Position numbers and translations under genes: made by a program. A model generated the notes under the pieces. The model made no database searches and had not been told where the DNA came from. It worked only from the letters and a program-made list of their open reading frames with translations. A DNA stretch of 64,000 nt from Fidelibacterota bacterium (lineage in GTDB: Bacteria; Fidelibacterota; Marinisomatia; Marinisomatales; TCS55), in assembly GCA_029936965.1 (NCBI GenBank), contig JAPYRG010000012.1, positions 1-64,000 of the forward strand, given 5' to 3'. Positions 27,701-36,622 of the stretch are shown here, piece after piece. The stretch's first letter is position 1; each line of letters starts with the position of its first letter.

Positions 27701-28096
27701 ATGAAAGTGAATAATCTTACACCTTTAGAACTAGTAACGCATTTATTCTCTTGTTTACAAATTGCAGATAACCAAATTGATTGGGAAGAAAAAGAAGTTT
27801 GGGCAGATACATTGAGCGCCTTATTTCCTGACCATACGCCAGATCACGCGCAAGAGGTATTACAGAGTGCATATCAAACAATTCTTCCTATGGATAATTT
27901 TGGACGAAAAAATCACCTTATTGCAGTATGCAACAAATTGAAGGATCACTATAGCAAGAAACAACTTCAGAATGAATTGGCACCAAAGATTATTGAATTA
28001 ATCGATGCAGATGGTATAGTCCTATCTGCTGAGGTAGACTCCGCTGCTGTAGTAGCAGAGGGATTAGGGATTACAATTGATATTTCTGAAGATTAA
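27701..28096 (+). CDS. TerB-like acidic helical protein
   Basis: 131 residues from the ATG at 27701, which has AAGGA at good spacing. An in-frame TTG at 27683 overlapping bolA is less likely. The all-helical pattern with I-A-D-N-Q-I-D-W-E-E-K-E-V-W-A-D near 25 and I-D-A-D-G-I-V-L-S-A-E-V near 106 resembles TerB-like domains, which carry acidic metal-binding positions at the N-terminus of each half. It is cytosolic and its function is unknown. It follows bolA closely and converges on the SEC-C gene 12 bases away. Confidence 0.65.
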   Translation: MKVNNLTPLELVTHLFSCLQIADNQIDWEEKEVWADTLSALFPDHTPDHAQEVLQSAYQTILPMDNFGRKNHLIAVCNKLKDHYSKKQLQNELAPKIIELIDADGIVLSAEVDSAAVVAEGLGITIDISED

Positions 28097-28108
28097 GTAA
28101 TAAAAAGA

Positions 28109-28528
28109 TTACTGAATATCATGCCAATGGCCATGCTCAGGAGACCATACTTTTCCAGGTGGCGCTTCTCCTGGAGGCTGCTGTTGCAGAACATTATTTA
28201 AAGGTAATGAAGTTGGAGAAGTGTTCGGATTTATATCATGCCAATGACCATGTTCTTGGGACCATACTTTTCCTGGAGGCACTTGACCTGGAGGTTGCTG
28301 ATAACCGGAAGTTTCAGCTGCTCTAGGCATTACTGGCAATGGAGCTACATTGGTAGTCGTTAATGTTTTTGATTCAGGTAAAATAAAGAAGAAAAATAGA
28401 AATATCGCACCAATTATACCTATTATCATCCATTTTTGATTCAATCCTTTTTCCAATTTACCATGACAGAATTTATATTTTTTTCCGCTACCACAATCGC
28501 ACAGCTCATTTCTACTTTGTTTAACCAT
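28109..28528 (-). CDS. SEC-C zinc-motif protein with membrane span and tandem GHWH repeats
   Basis: 139 residues. An N-terminal SEC-C zinc motif (N-E-L-C-D-C-G-S-G-K-K-Y-K-F-C-H, 7-22) is followed by one membrane span (about 33-50). A proline-rich tail carries two near-identical units, each P-P-G-K-V-W-S-x-E-H-G-H-W-H-D, about 35 residues apart, the second at the very C-terminus. SEC-C motifs are known as zinc knuckles on SecA and other proteins, where they bind SecB or ribosomes. With the zinc motif inside, the repeats would lie outside the membrane and could bind metal through His. The combined role is unknown. Confidence 0.7.
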   Translation of the reverse strand: MVKQSRNELCDCGSGKKYKFCHGKLEKGLNQKWMIIGIIGAIFLFFFFILPESKTLTTTNVAPLPVMPRAAETSGYQQPPGQVPPGKVWSQEHGHWHDINPNTSPTSLPLNNVLQQQPPGEAPPGKVWSPEHGHWHDIQ

Positions 28529-28617
28529 AAATAATTTCCAAGTAATAATAATGAATATATAGAATAGAATCTATCATAATTAAATAGTTATTGCTAAAAA
28601 ATGAGAGATTGTCAACT

Positions 28618-29622
28618 TTACTTAACAATCAAACTTTCAATTGAGTAATAATACATTGGTTTTAATAAGCGCAATTTTGGCTCGATAATTAATTTTTTCG
28701 ATGTCATCGCTTCCGGAATATATTGATCATTAAATTCACTGAAAAATTCATCATACCTAGTATAATTAAGTAAACTTGACGTATTAGATGATTTTTTTGA
28801 TTTACGAAAAGATAATTCAGTGCCAATTAATGTATCAGATCTATCAATTGTTTTAAAGGGTTGAAAAAAGTCATCATAATGCGCTGGTATATAATATGTT
28901 GGTCTTAATTCCTCAAGACATTTGCTAATATTATTATAGGCGCGAACAGCAATAGATTGTATTAAAATATCCACATCACCAATTACTGAAGGATTTTTTA
29001 TTAAGGGAGAATCTGCAAAGCAAATACGTAAACCATTATACTCAATAATATATCCAATAGACATATCATTATACGTTTTATAATCCCAACTGTGATAAGG
29101 TGGTTTATCATTGATTTGTCCTTGCGGTCCTCTCCAGGGGATATAATCATAATTAGGATGCTGATTCTGAAATGCAGTGATGTTAAATAAACCGAATTTT
29201 CCAATATTAATAATTGATATATCACTTTCAAAATCTAAAACCTTCAAACGCGTGTCTAAAAGCCCATCAATTCGATCTGACCAATCAATACCGACATTAT
29301 TATCATAACCTTTGATAATTTTTGACATATTAGGGTCACCAATTACAATTGGACGTTGCGTTGGATCCCCATACTTTGATAATACATATGGAACATCTTG
29401 TAAATGATCATAATGACTATGGGTAATTAATATAGCTTCTATGCTTGACAGATCGATTGATGATATCAAGTATTTATCTACTGCGCTTGTATCAATGAAA
29501 AGGGTTTTAAATAGATCAGTCGTTTTTGGTCGGGATAAGAATGGATCAATTAGTATTGTTGCATTTTCATCACTTATTTCATATCCAAATGTACCTAACC
29601 AGCGTATTCGTAAACCGGGCAT
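28618..29622 (-). CDS. Metallo-beta-lactamase-fold hydrolase, probably exported
   Basis: 334 residues from the first ATG. The metal motif T-H-S-H-Y-D-H-L is at 67-74, with D-P-F-L near 26, a later F-A-D-S-P, and P-A-H-Y-D-D near the third histidine. The fold resembles the NAPE-phospholipase D/RomA-like branch. The reading frame stays open for another 62 codons upstream to 29808 and encodes a convincing signal peptide (I-T-I-R-I-L-L-L-I-L-S-T-G-N-I-L-A) and linker. No ATG, GTG or TTG is available there; candidate starts are ATC 29811 or ATT 29808, directly after the stop of the upstream gene and behind AAAGG. The true gene is therefore probably about 396 residues. Confidence 0.85.
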   Translation of the reverse strand: MPGLRIRWLGTFGYEISDENATILIDPFLSRPKTTDLFKTLFIDTSAVDKYLISSIDLSSIEAILITHSHYDHLQDVPYVLSKYGDPTQRPIVIGDPNMSKIIKGYDNNVGIDWSDRIDGLLDTRLKVLDFESDISIINIGKFGLFNITAFQNQHPNYDYIPWRGPQGQINDKPPYHSWDYKTYNDMSIGYIIEYNGLRICFADSPLIKNPSVIGDVDILIQSIAVRAYNNISKCLEELRPTYYIPAHYDDFFQPFKTIDRSDTLIGTELSFRKSKKSSNTSSLLNYTRYDEFFSEFNDQYIPEAMTSKKLIIEPKLRLLKPMYYYSIESLIVK

Positions 29623-29810
29623 AGGTTTTATACTAGATTTTATATTGATATGATTATCTTTTGCCGTTGACCACTCAAATACAACACCTAATGCTGGATC
29701 AAATCCTAGAATGCCTTCATAAGAAAGGTCAGTAATATTATTATCTAAAGCTAAAATATTACCGGTTGATAAAATCAGCAGTAATATTCTAATAGTAATC
29801 GATCTAATGA

Positions 29811-30158
29811 TTAAAAATGCCCTTTAAATTTATCTACAGGATATTTTTTAATATTTTTTTTCATTTTTTTCATTAAGGCATCACTAATATCAATTTTGTT
29901 TGTATTACAAAACGCTAATAAATATATAAAAATATCGGCTATTTCATCTAACGCATCCTCTCTAACTTCACCTGATTTCATTATTTCTTTTGCTTGTTCC
30001 AGATCAAGCCATTGAAATAACTCCATCAATTCTGATGTTTCAATAGATAATGCCATAGCTAGATTTTTTGGACTATGAAACTTCTTCCAATCACGTTCAT
30101 CAACAAATGAATCAACTATTTTTTTTAAATCACTGATTGTCATTTTATTATCTGCCAT
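29811..30158 (-). CDS. MazG-like nucleotide pyrophosphohydrolase
   Basis: 115 residues from the ATG at 30158. A TTG five codons upstream at 30173 is possible but has no better ribosome site. The all-alpha NTP pyrophosphatase motif is present: S-I-E-T-S-E-L-M-E-L-F-Q-W near 38-50 (E-x-x-E), then L-D-E-I-A-D-I-F-I-Y near 74-83 (E-x-x-D). The pattern fits the dCTPase/RS21-C6 branch that removes non-canonical or excess dNTPs by releasing pyrophosphate. It lies right before the metallo-hydrolase gene, whose 5' end abuts its stop. Confidence 0.88.
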   Translation of the reverse strand: MADNKMTISDLKKIVDSFVDERDWKKFHSPKNLAMALSIETSELMELFQWLDLEQAKEIMKSGEVREDALDEIADIFIYLLAFCNTNKIDISDALMKKMKKNIKKYPVDKFKGHF

Positions 30159-30212
30159 TTTTCGAACTTTCAAATATAACGATTAAAACTAAATAGGGTT
30201 TTTGATATTTAA

Positions 30213-31136
30213 TTAGAATCTTTTTGAAGCACCTATCATAGGAAAAGGACCTCGAGTCTTTCCATCAGTAATTAAAAAGAATACTTGAAAATCAATAACA
30301 TTAGACCCAGCATAATTATTATTCTTAAATATCCCGAATAGACGTTTTTTTGTTTTTTTTCTTAACACTCTTAATCCAGGTCCCCCGTAAATAAGTGTTT
30401 TCGTAACTTTGTCTCCATTATTAAAATATGTTTCGGAATCTTCATATGATGTATAGTTAAATCCCCATAGTTCAAATACTAAAGCCGAACTTCTACTCAT
30501 TCTGTTTGTACCACCAATATTTAATACAAGAGGGTGTTTATCAGCTTCAAAATTAAACCCAAATCCTGATGAAATATTTTTTTCTTTATCCCCCCATGTA
30601 GATACTGCAAATGGAATATTAATTATAGATTTACCCTCATCAAAAAAAGGATTTCCTACCCAAAACCAACCAAAAGCAATATTAAAGTTTTCAGTATTAC
30701 TTGGAACTGTATATTTTGCTGATAAAGAACTTAGTCCCAAAAAGCTTGTTCCAGCTCCTAGTGAAAAATTATCAGTAACCCCATATTGAAAAGCCCAATA
30801 AATTGAATATGCATTCATACTATAGCCTTCCCCCTTCTCTAAAGCGAAAGCACTTGGTGAAAAGAAATAACGAGAATCATGCAAATTATGAAATATGATT
30901 TCACCTGATTCTTGATCCCATTGAGATTCATCAATTTTAGTTCTTTTAATAACTTTATAAGCTGGTATGTTTACAACCGAACCATCCATACGTTTAATAG
31001 TCACATTATCAGGAGTATCAGCAATTAATTCTCCTACATATTCACTTTCATCCTCTAATTCAAACAAATATAAAGTCTTAACATCTTGCCCAAACAACAG
31101 GCCGGTTAGTATAAATAATGCCAGAAATCGTCTCAT
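30213..31136 (-). CDS. Exported beta-rich (outer-membrane-type) protein
   Basis: About 307 residues from the ATG at 31136, chosen because it opens directly into a signal peptide (M-R-R-F-L-A-L-F-I-L-T-G-L-L-F-G-Q-D). An in-frame start 60 bases upstream would bury it. After a small N-terminal domain (Y-L-F-E-L-E-D-E-S-E-Y-V-G-E-L, with V-T-I-K-R-M-D-G-S-V), the rest alternates amphipathic strands rich in aromatic residues (F-S-L-G-A-G-T-S-F-L-G, F-N-I-A-F-G-W-F-W-V-G, Y-G-G-P-G-L-R-V-L) and ends I-G-A-S-K-R-F. This looks like a small outer-membrane beta barrel. The function is unknown. Confidence 0.7.
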   Translation of the reverse strand: MRRFLALFILTGLLFGQDVKTLYLFELEDESEYVGELIADTPDNVTIKRMDGSVVNIPAYKVIKRTKIDESQWDQESGEIIFHNLHDSRYFFSPSAFALEKGEGYSMNAYSIYWAFQYGVTDNFSLGAGTSFLGLSSLSAKYTVPSNTENFNIAFGWFWVGNPFFDEGKSIINIPFAVSTWGDKEKNISSGFGFNFEADKHPLVLNIGGTNRMSRSSALVFELWGFNYTSYEDSETYFNNGDKVTKTLIYGGPGLRVLRKKTKKRLFGIFKNNNYAGSNVIDFQVFFLITDGKTRGPFPMIGASKRF

Positions 31137-31218
31137 AATAGTAATATTACAAAGCAATAGCCCTAAATGTCTAGAAACAAAAAACCCCGCTTTCACTAAA
31201 AAAACAGGGTAAAATATA

Positions 31219-31294
<76 letters not shown>

Positions 31295-31298
31295 AATA

Positions 31299-31676
31299 TT
31301 ACTTACGTAATAATTCCAGAAGCGTTTCTAATTCTTGTTTTATTTTTACAAGAGATTCTTTTTTTACTGGTACTGCTTTAACAGGAACTTCTTTCTCCAC
31401 CATTTGTTCAGTCTTAATATCATCTCCCATCGATGCAAGCTGAGTCCGCGCTCCTTCAATAGTAAACTTTTTAATATATAATAAATCTTTAATAAACAAT
31501 ATTAAATCAATATCAGTCTGACGATAAGTGCGATTCCCAGCTCGATTTTTCGGAGGTTTTAACTGTTTAAACTCTGTCTCCCAATACCGCAATACATAGG
31601 CCTTAAGATCTGTCATTTTACTTACCTCACCTATGGAATAATATAATTTTTTGATTTGTTTTGGGTCTGAGCTCAT
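31299..31676 (-). CDS. MerR-family transcriptional regulator
   Basis: 125 residues. The N-terminal winged helix is typical of MerR: L-Y-Y-S-I-G-E-V-S-K-M near 11-21, L-R-Y-W-E-T-E-F near 29-36, and N-R-T-Y-R-Q-T-D-I near 48-56. A short helical tail with no cysteines or ligand domain follows. This resembles the stand-alone MerR proteins (HTH plus coiled coil) common in FCB bacteria. The effector and targets are unknown. It may be co-transcribed with the tRNA-Pro gene immediately downstream. Confidence 0.88.
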   Translation of the reverse strand: MSSDPKQIKKLYYSIGEVSKMTDLKAYVLRYWETEFKQLKPPKNRAGNRTYRQTDIDLILFIKDLLYIKKFTIEGARTQLASMGDDIKTEQMVEKEVPVKAVPVKKESLVKIKQELETLLELLRK

Positions 31677-31769
31677 ACCTTCCTTAAACTTAAAGTGTTA
31701 CTTTATATTAATGCATATAATACTTTAAGTCAAAGGAAATTTAATATAATCACTTAAAGCAAATAATGA

Positions 31770-33200
31770 TCAATGAGGTGATTTAATAAATCGATTATGA
31801 AAACGTATCCAGTCAGGTAGAAATCTTGTTATTGATTGGACAGGTGGTAAAAATGCAATTCGAAGATGGCTTGTTCCAGGTTGTTGTCCAAAGCCTCCCC
31901 CATTTACTGTACAGATGCCAGTCTCCTCTAATAATCTCATACAATAATCAAAGTCAGTAATATCCTTTGGTAAGGAATTTATCCTTGGGAATAGATACAT
32001 TGCTCCTGTACGCCCAAAGCATTCCATACCTTCCATTTGTTTAAAACTTTCTTTAATTAGTGCTGCTTTTGTTTCTAATTCTCTTAATATAACGTTTTTT
32101 TCTTCAGCATAGGTGTTATATGGTTTCGAACCCGTTTTTGGTGGTTTAACCATCATATACACGATTGCTTGCCCAACTGTATTCGAACAAAGACTAACTG
32201 ATGCTTGTTTAAGTAATAATTCAGATAGATTTACATTTGAATCCTTCATGATAGGAATATTGCGTATTTCCATATATCCACCTCTATGACCGCATTCACC
32301 GGTAAATCCTTTTGAAATACTATGGAGGCTAAATAAAGAAATATCACGTGACCCTACTGCGCTTGCCATTGAAATAAATGATCCTCCATATAAGTTTTCT
32401 TGATATACCTCATCCGCAATAATTGATAAATCATATTTTTCTACAAAATTAACAACACCATCTATACTTTGTTTATCAAGAATAGCTCCTGTAGGATTTC
32501 CAGGATTGATTATAACGATACACTTTACGTTTACCCCTTGTGTTGTAGCATTTTGATACACCTCTTCGAGAATATCAGGAGTTAATGCCCAATCTTTTTC
32601 TTCATCAGGGTAATATCCTACCTGCACCCCTCCGCATCTTTTGACAGTAGCTGAATATAAAGGATACTGAGGTATTGGAATCATTATCCCATCGTGTGGT
32701 CCAGTAATAAGTAATTCTAATATTCGTCTTACCGCGTCACTTGCACCATCAGTAAGGAAAATTGATTCTGGATCAGAAGCAATATCATTCTTATCTCTTA
32801 AATCAATAAATTGAGATATTGCTTCTCTAATAAATCTAGGACCCTGGCTTTCTGTGTACGCACCCATTCCTGTAAGACAATTATGAAGAAATTCTTCACT
32901 ATAATTAATAATACCTGTGGGAATGATATTAATTCCACTTCCTTCAAATACATCTGAGTTATTCTTTGCAAACTTAGTAAGATTCCGCTCACGTTGAATA
33001 TTATCTGAGGCTTCTAATAGCGCAACAACTTGACGATAAAAAGAAATAGGCTTCTGCTTAAGAGCCTGAGGGTTTCCAATGTTACAGGCATATATCGTAT
33101 GACCTTCTTTTTGTAAATCCATAGCTCTATGCGGAATTGGGCCACGAACAGCATATTCCATATCAACCAGGTTTTGATTGACTGGAATATTATGAGTCAT
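31770..33200 (-). CDS. Alanine transaminase, eukaryote-like type (aminotransferase class I)
   Basis: A 476-residue class I/II PLP aminotransferase. The opening E-Y-A-V-R-G-P-I-P-H-R-A (15-26) and N-I-G-N-P-Q-A-L near 40-47 are hallmarks of the alanine aminotransferase group best known from eukaryotes. N-P-G-N-P-T-G is at 232-238, D-E-V-Y-Q at 263-267 and PLP Lys297 in S-I-S-K-G. The reaction is alanine + 2-oxoglutarate giving pyruvate + glutamate. It follows pnp by 15 bases as the last gene of the nusA operon run, an unusual partner. Substrate is from family knowledge, not shown by the sequence. Confidence 0.85.
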   Translation of the reverse strand: MTHNIPVNQNLVDMEYAVRGPIPHRAMDLQKEGHTIYACNIGNPQALKQKPISFYRQVVALLEASDNIQRERNLTKFAKNNSDVFEGSGINIIPTGIINYSEEFLHNCLTGMGAYTESQGPRFIREAISQFIDLRDKNDIASDPESIFLTDGASDAVRRILELLITGPHDGIMIPIPQYPLYSATVKRCGGVQVGYYPDEEKDWALTPDILEEVYQNATTQGVNVKCIVIINPGNPTGAILDKQSIDGVVNFVEKYDLSIIADEVYQENLYGGSFISMASAVGSRDISLFSLHSISKGFTGECGHRGGYMEIRNIPIMKDSNVNLSELLLKQASVSLCSNTVGQAIVYMMVKPPKTGSKPYNTYAEEKNVILRELETKAALIKESFKQMEGMECFGRTGAMYLFPRINSLPKDITDFDYCMRLLEETGICTVNGGGFGQQPGTSHLRIAFLPPVQSITRFLPDWIRFHNRFIKSPH

Positions 33201-33215
33201 ATTTAGATCCTGTTT

Positions 33216-35396
33216 TTAGAAGCGTTTCTTCCGATTGGAAGATCTGTTATCACGACGACTTCCACCAAAACGACCACCACGACCGCTATCACGATTACGC
33301 GGTGGGGGTTCTACATATCCTTCTGGTTTGTCCATTAGAGCTTTACGGCTCAAATCTAGCCTACCTTGATCATCAACTTTAATAAGCTTTACTCGCATCT
33401 TATCACCCCTTTGACATACATCTTCCACTTTGTCCGTTCTTTTCCAATCCATTTCAGATATATGAACTAGACCTTCTTTACCAGGAACGATCTCTACAAA
33501 AGCACCAAATGTCATTAATCTAGTAACAACCCCATCAAATTCCATACCAACTTCAGGATCTAGAGTGACAGCTTTAACTATCTCCACAGCTTCATCTAAA
33601 CGAACCTTATCAACACCTGCAATTGTAACGACACCATCATCATCTACATTAACATCACATTCAGTATCAGCTATAATCTTCTTGATTGTTTTACCACCTG
33701 GACCAATAAGACCGCCAATTTTATCAGGATTAATTGTAAGAGATACAATTTTTGGAGCATAATCAGAGATTTCACTAGGCTCATTTAAGACTTCATTCAT
33801 TTTATCAAGTATATGCAGTCTTCCTAGCCTAGCCTGTTCTAGCGCCTCTTCTAAAAGCTCAAATGAAATGCCTTCAATCTTAAGATCAAGCTGTATTGCT
33901 GAAATCCCATCTTTCGTACCTGCGACTTTAAAGTCCATGTCTCCTAAATGATCTTCTGCTCCTAGAATATCACTTAAAACAGCATGACGATCACCATCTA
34001 GGATTAATCCCATTGCAATTCCCGCTACATGCTCTTTCAAAGGACATCCTGAATCCATGAGAGCTAAAGATCCACCACAGATACTAGCCATTGACGAAGA
34101 TCCATTTGACTCCATAATTTCAGATACGATGCGTATAGTGTAAGGAAAATCATCAAAATCTGGCATGACTGGCTTTAGAGCCCGCTCTGCTAGATTACCA
34201 TGCCCAACCTCACGCCTACTAGTAAACCCAACTCTACCAACTTCGCCTACACAATAAGGTGGAAAGTTATAGTGAAGATAATAGTTCTTTTTATAATCCT
34301 CATCCATACTATCAATAATCTGTTCATCTCTTTTACTACCTAACGTAGTTACAACAAGAGCCTGGGTTTCACCTCTTGTAAATAAAGCAGATCCGTGAGT
34401 CCGAGGTAAAAAAGATGGATCAATTGTAATTGCACGTATATCTTTTGTACTACGACCATCGCTCCTTACTCCAGTTTCTAAAACTCTATCACGAAATGCT
34501 TTTTTGAATTTATCATCAATAAGCATATTAATTTCTTTTTCCGTTTCAGGAAATTTATCTTCCAAAGTATCCAAAGTATCTTGATGCAATTGAGACGTCG
34601 CTGATTGTCTTTCAGCTTTATCAGCAATCTGAATAATCTTATCAATTTTATCCCCAAGTGCCTTTTCAACAGCTGCATTAAGTTCTTTATTAGTCTTTAC
34701 TTTAGGAATATCTCTTTTTTCTGGACTCACTTCTTTTACAAGTTCTTCTTGCAAAGCTACAATCTTTTTTATATCCTCATGTGCAAACTTTAAAGCTTCC
34801 ACAAATACATCTTCTGAAATTAGGTCTGCTTCTCCTTCAACCATAACAATGGTATCTTTATTACCTGATACAACTAATTCCATCGACGATTCTTCCATCT
34901 GTTCTTTAGTCGGGTTCACAACGAAATCTTCATCAACTTTTGCTAACCTAACTGTAGCTATAGGGCCATTCCATGGAATATTAGAAATCATTAATGCAGC
35001 TGAAGCTCCAACGCCAGCAAGTACATCTGCTGGATTTTCCCCATCAGTTGACAAAACAGTAATAATTACTTGAGTTTCATATTTGAAAGACTTTGGAAAT
35101 AAAGGCCGTATTGGTCTGTCAGTTAATCGACAAGTAAGTATCTCTCTTTCGGAAGGTCTGGCTTCACGTTTAAAAAATCCTCCTGGAATTTTACCACCAG
35201 CATAATGTCTTTCACGATATTCAACCTGAAGTGGGAAAAAGTCAATATTTTCACGTATTTCATTAGCAGCATTTACTGCTACTATTAATGTTGTTTCTCC
35301 ATAGGAGACTATTACAGATCCAGCAGCCTGTTTTGCTACTTGACCAGTACTTATTTTTAATGTCTTTCCATTAATTTCTATTTCTTTATTAATCAT
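33216..35396 (-). CDS. pnp: Polyribonucleotide nucleotidyltransferase (PNPase)
   Basis: 726 residues. Two RNase PH domains separated by a helical domain (first near 1-225, second near 310-540), a KH domain with G-L-I-G-P-G-G-K-T-I-K-K near 565-576, an S1 domain (D-G-V-V-T-R-L-M-T-F-G-A-F-V near 630) and a basic, Arg/Gly-rich tail. PNPase degrades RNA 3' to 5' using phosphate, as a trimer. The catalytic second RNase PH domain keeps A-E-D-H-L-G-D-M-D-F near 485. It lies 12 bases after rpsO, the near-universal order, and is often self-regulated there. Confidence 0.98.
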   Translation of the reverse strand: MINKEIEINGKTLKISTGQVAKQAAGSVIVSYGETTLIVAVNAANEIRENIDFFPLQVEYRERHYAGGKIPGGFFKREARPSEREILTCRLTDRPIRPLFPKSFKYETQVIITVLSTDGENPADVLAGVGASAALMISNIPWNGPIATVRLAKVDEDFVVNPTKEQMEESSMELVVSGNKDTIVMVEGEADLISEDVFVEALKFAHEDIKKIVALQEELVKEVSPEKRDIPKVKTNKELNAAVEKALGDKIDKIIQIADKAERQSATSQLHQDTLDTLEDKFPETEKEINMLIDDKFKKAFRDRVLETGVRSDGRSTKDIRAITIDPSFLPRTHGSALFTRGETQALVVTTLGSKRDEQIIDSMDEDYKKNYYLHYNFPPYCVGEVGRVGFTSRREVGHGNLAERALKPVMPDFDDFPYTIRIVSEIMESNGSSSMASICGGSLALMDSGCPLKEHVAGIAMGLILDGDRHAVLSDILGAEDHLGDMDFKVAGTKDGISAIQLDLKIEGISFELLEEALEQARLGRLHILDKMNEVLNEPSEISDYAPKIVSLTINPDKIGGLIGPGGKTIKKIIADTECDVNVDDDGVVTIAGVDKVRLDEAVEIVKAVTLDPEVGMEFDGVVTRLMTFGAFVEIVPGKEGLVHISEMDWKRTDKVEDVCQRGDKMRVKLIKVDDQGRLDLSRKALMDKPEGYVEPPPRNRDSGRGGRFGGSRRDNRSSNRKKRF

Positions 35397-35408
35397 ATTA
35401 TTTATTCA

Positions 35409-35678
35409 CTATCCTCTTATGTTCAATTCAGTTACCACTTTCTCATATTTTTCCAGATCTTTTCTACCTAAATATTTCATCAGTCTTTTTCTTTGTCCAA
35501 CAAGCATTACTAATCCTCGACGAGTATGGTTATCTTTTTTATTATTATTCACATGTTCAGTCAACTGTCGTATTCTACTTGTTAATAAAGCAATCTGAAC
35601 AGCTGATGAACCAGTATCCGTATTATTTTCTCCAAATTTGGATACTATACTTTCTTTTTCTTCTTTTTTTAAAGGCAT
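35409..35678 (-). CDS. rpsO: 30S ribosomal protein S15
   Basis: 89 residues, the standard length. The S15 signature is present: F-G-E-N-N-T-D-T-G-S-S-A-V-Q-I-A-L-L-T near 15-33, and H-T-R-R-G-L-V-M-L-V-G-Q-R-K-R-L near 51-66. It binds 16S rRNA helices 20-22 as a primary assembly protein. It sits between ribF (8-base gap) and pnp (12-base gap). Confidence 0.98.
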   Translation of the reverse strand: MPLKKEEKESIVSKFGENNTDTGSSAVQIALLTSRIRQLTEHVNNNKKDNHTRRGLVMLVGQRKRLMKYLGRKDLEKYEKVVTELNIRG

Positions 35679-35686
35679 TACATTCC

Positions 35687-36622
35687 TTATTCATATTTCT
35701 TTTTTAATTCCAAACAATATTCCCTATCCTGTTGTAATTGTTTTACCAATTGACCTGGATTATCAAATTTCTTTTCATCACGAATCCTTTCCAGGAATTC
35801 TATATATATCTCACGATTATAGATGTCGTCCAAGCTAGATGTAAAAAAATTAATTTCCATTACCAACTCTCTCTCATTAAACGTCGGACGCAATCCGAAG
35901 TTACACATTCCTACAATAAAATCATCATTAACTCTTCCTCTGGCCAAATATACACCAGTTTTTGGCATCAATTGATTCTTTTCAAGTGCAACTATATTTG
36001 CTGTAGGGAATTGTAAACCTTTACCTCTTCCAGCGCCATGAACAACTTTTGCATAGAAACCATATACCCAACCTAATTCAAACGATCCTCTTCTTACAAA
36101 TCCGTTTGATATCAAATCACGAATATGAGTACTGGATAATATAACTTTGTCATCTGCAACAGCATTTATAATATCTATATTAATCCCTCGTGTAATTGCA
36201 TATTGTTGCAAAAATTCTGGAGAGCCCTCTCTCCTATATCCAAAATGGTGGTCATATCCTATTACGATTCCTGATGGTGAAAAATATTTCATAATAATAT
36301 TATCCATAAAATCCTCAGCAGTCCTATGTGAAAAATCATTCGTAAATGGAATAACAAGAAGTATATCAATACCAAGTTTTTCTAGTAAAGAACTCTTTTG
36401 TTTCATAGATATGATTAATGATAGTTTTTTATCCTTATCAAGAATATGTCTTGGGTGCGGATCAAAAGTAATTAGTGCTGATTTTTTACCTTTTGCAGCA
36501 GCAGTAGTCGTGAGTGTTTTTACAATATCTTGGTGACCTCTATGAAGGCCATCAAAAGAACCTATCGTTAAGATACAACCAGCGCAATTAGTAACTAGAT
36601 CAATTTGAGTAAATATTTTCAT
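35687..36622 (-). CDS. ribF: Bifunctional riboflavin kinase / FAD synthetase
   Basis: 311 residues. The N-terminal FMN adenylyltransferase half has I-G-S-F-D-G-L-H-R-G-H near 21-31 and D-P-H-P-R near 54. The C-terminal riboflavin kinase half has the P-T-A-N-I motif (L-Q-F-P-T-A-N-I near 207-214) and N-F-G-L-R-P-T-F near 244. Together they make FMN and then FAD from riboflavin. The start overlaps the truB stop by four bases. RibF next to truB and rpsO is the usual order in many bacteria. Confidence 0.97.
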   Translation of the reverse strand: MKIFTQIDLVTNCAGCILTIGSFDGLHRGHQDIVKTLTTTAAAKGKKSALITFDPHPRHILDKDKKLSLIISMKQKSSLLEKLGIDILLVIPFTNDFSHRTAEDFMDNIIMKYFSPSGIVIGYDHHFGYRREGSPEFLQQYAITRGINIDIINAVADDKVILSSTHIRDLISNGFVRRGSFELGWVYGFYAKVVHGAGRGKGLQFPTANIVALEKNQLMPKTGVYLARGRVNDDFIVGMCNFGLRPTFNERELVMEINFFTSSLDDIYNREIYIEFLERIRDEKKFDNPGQLVKQLQQDREYCLELKKKYE

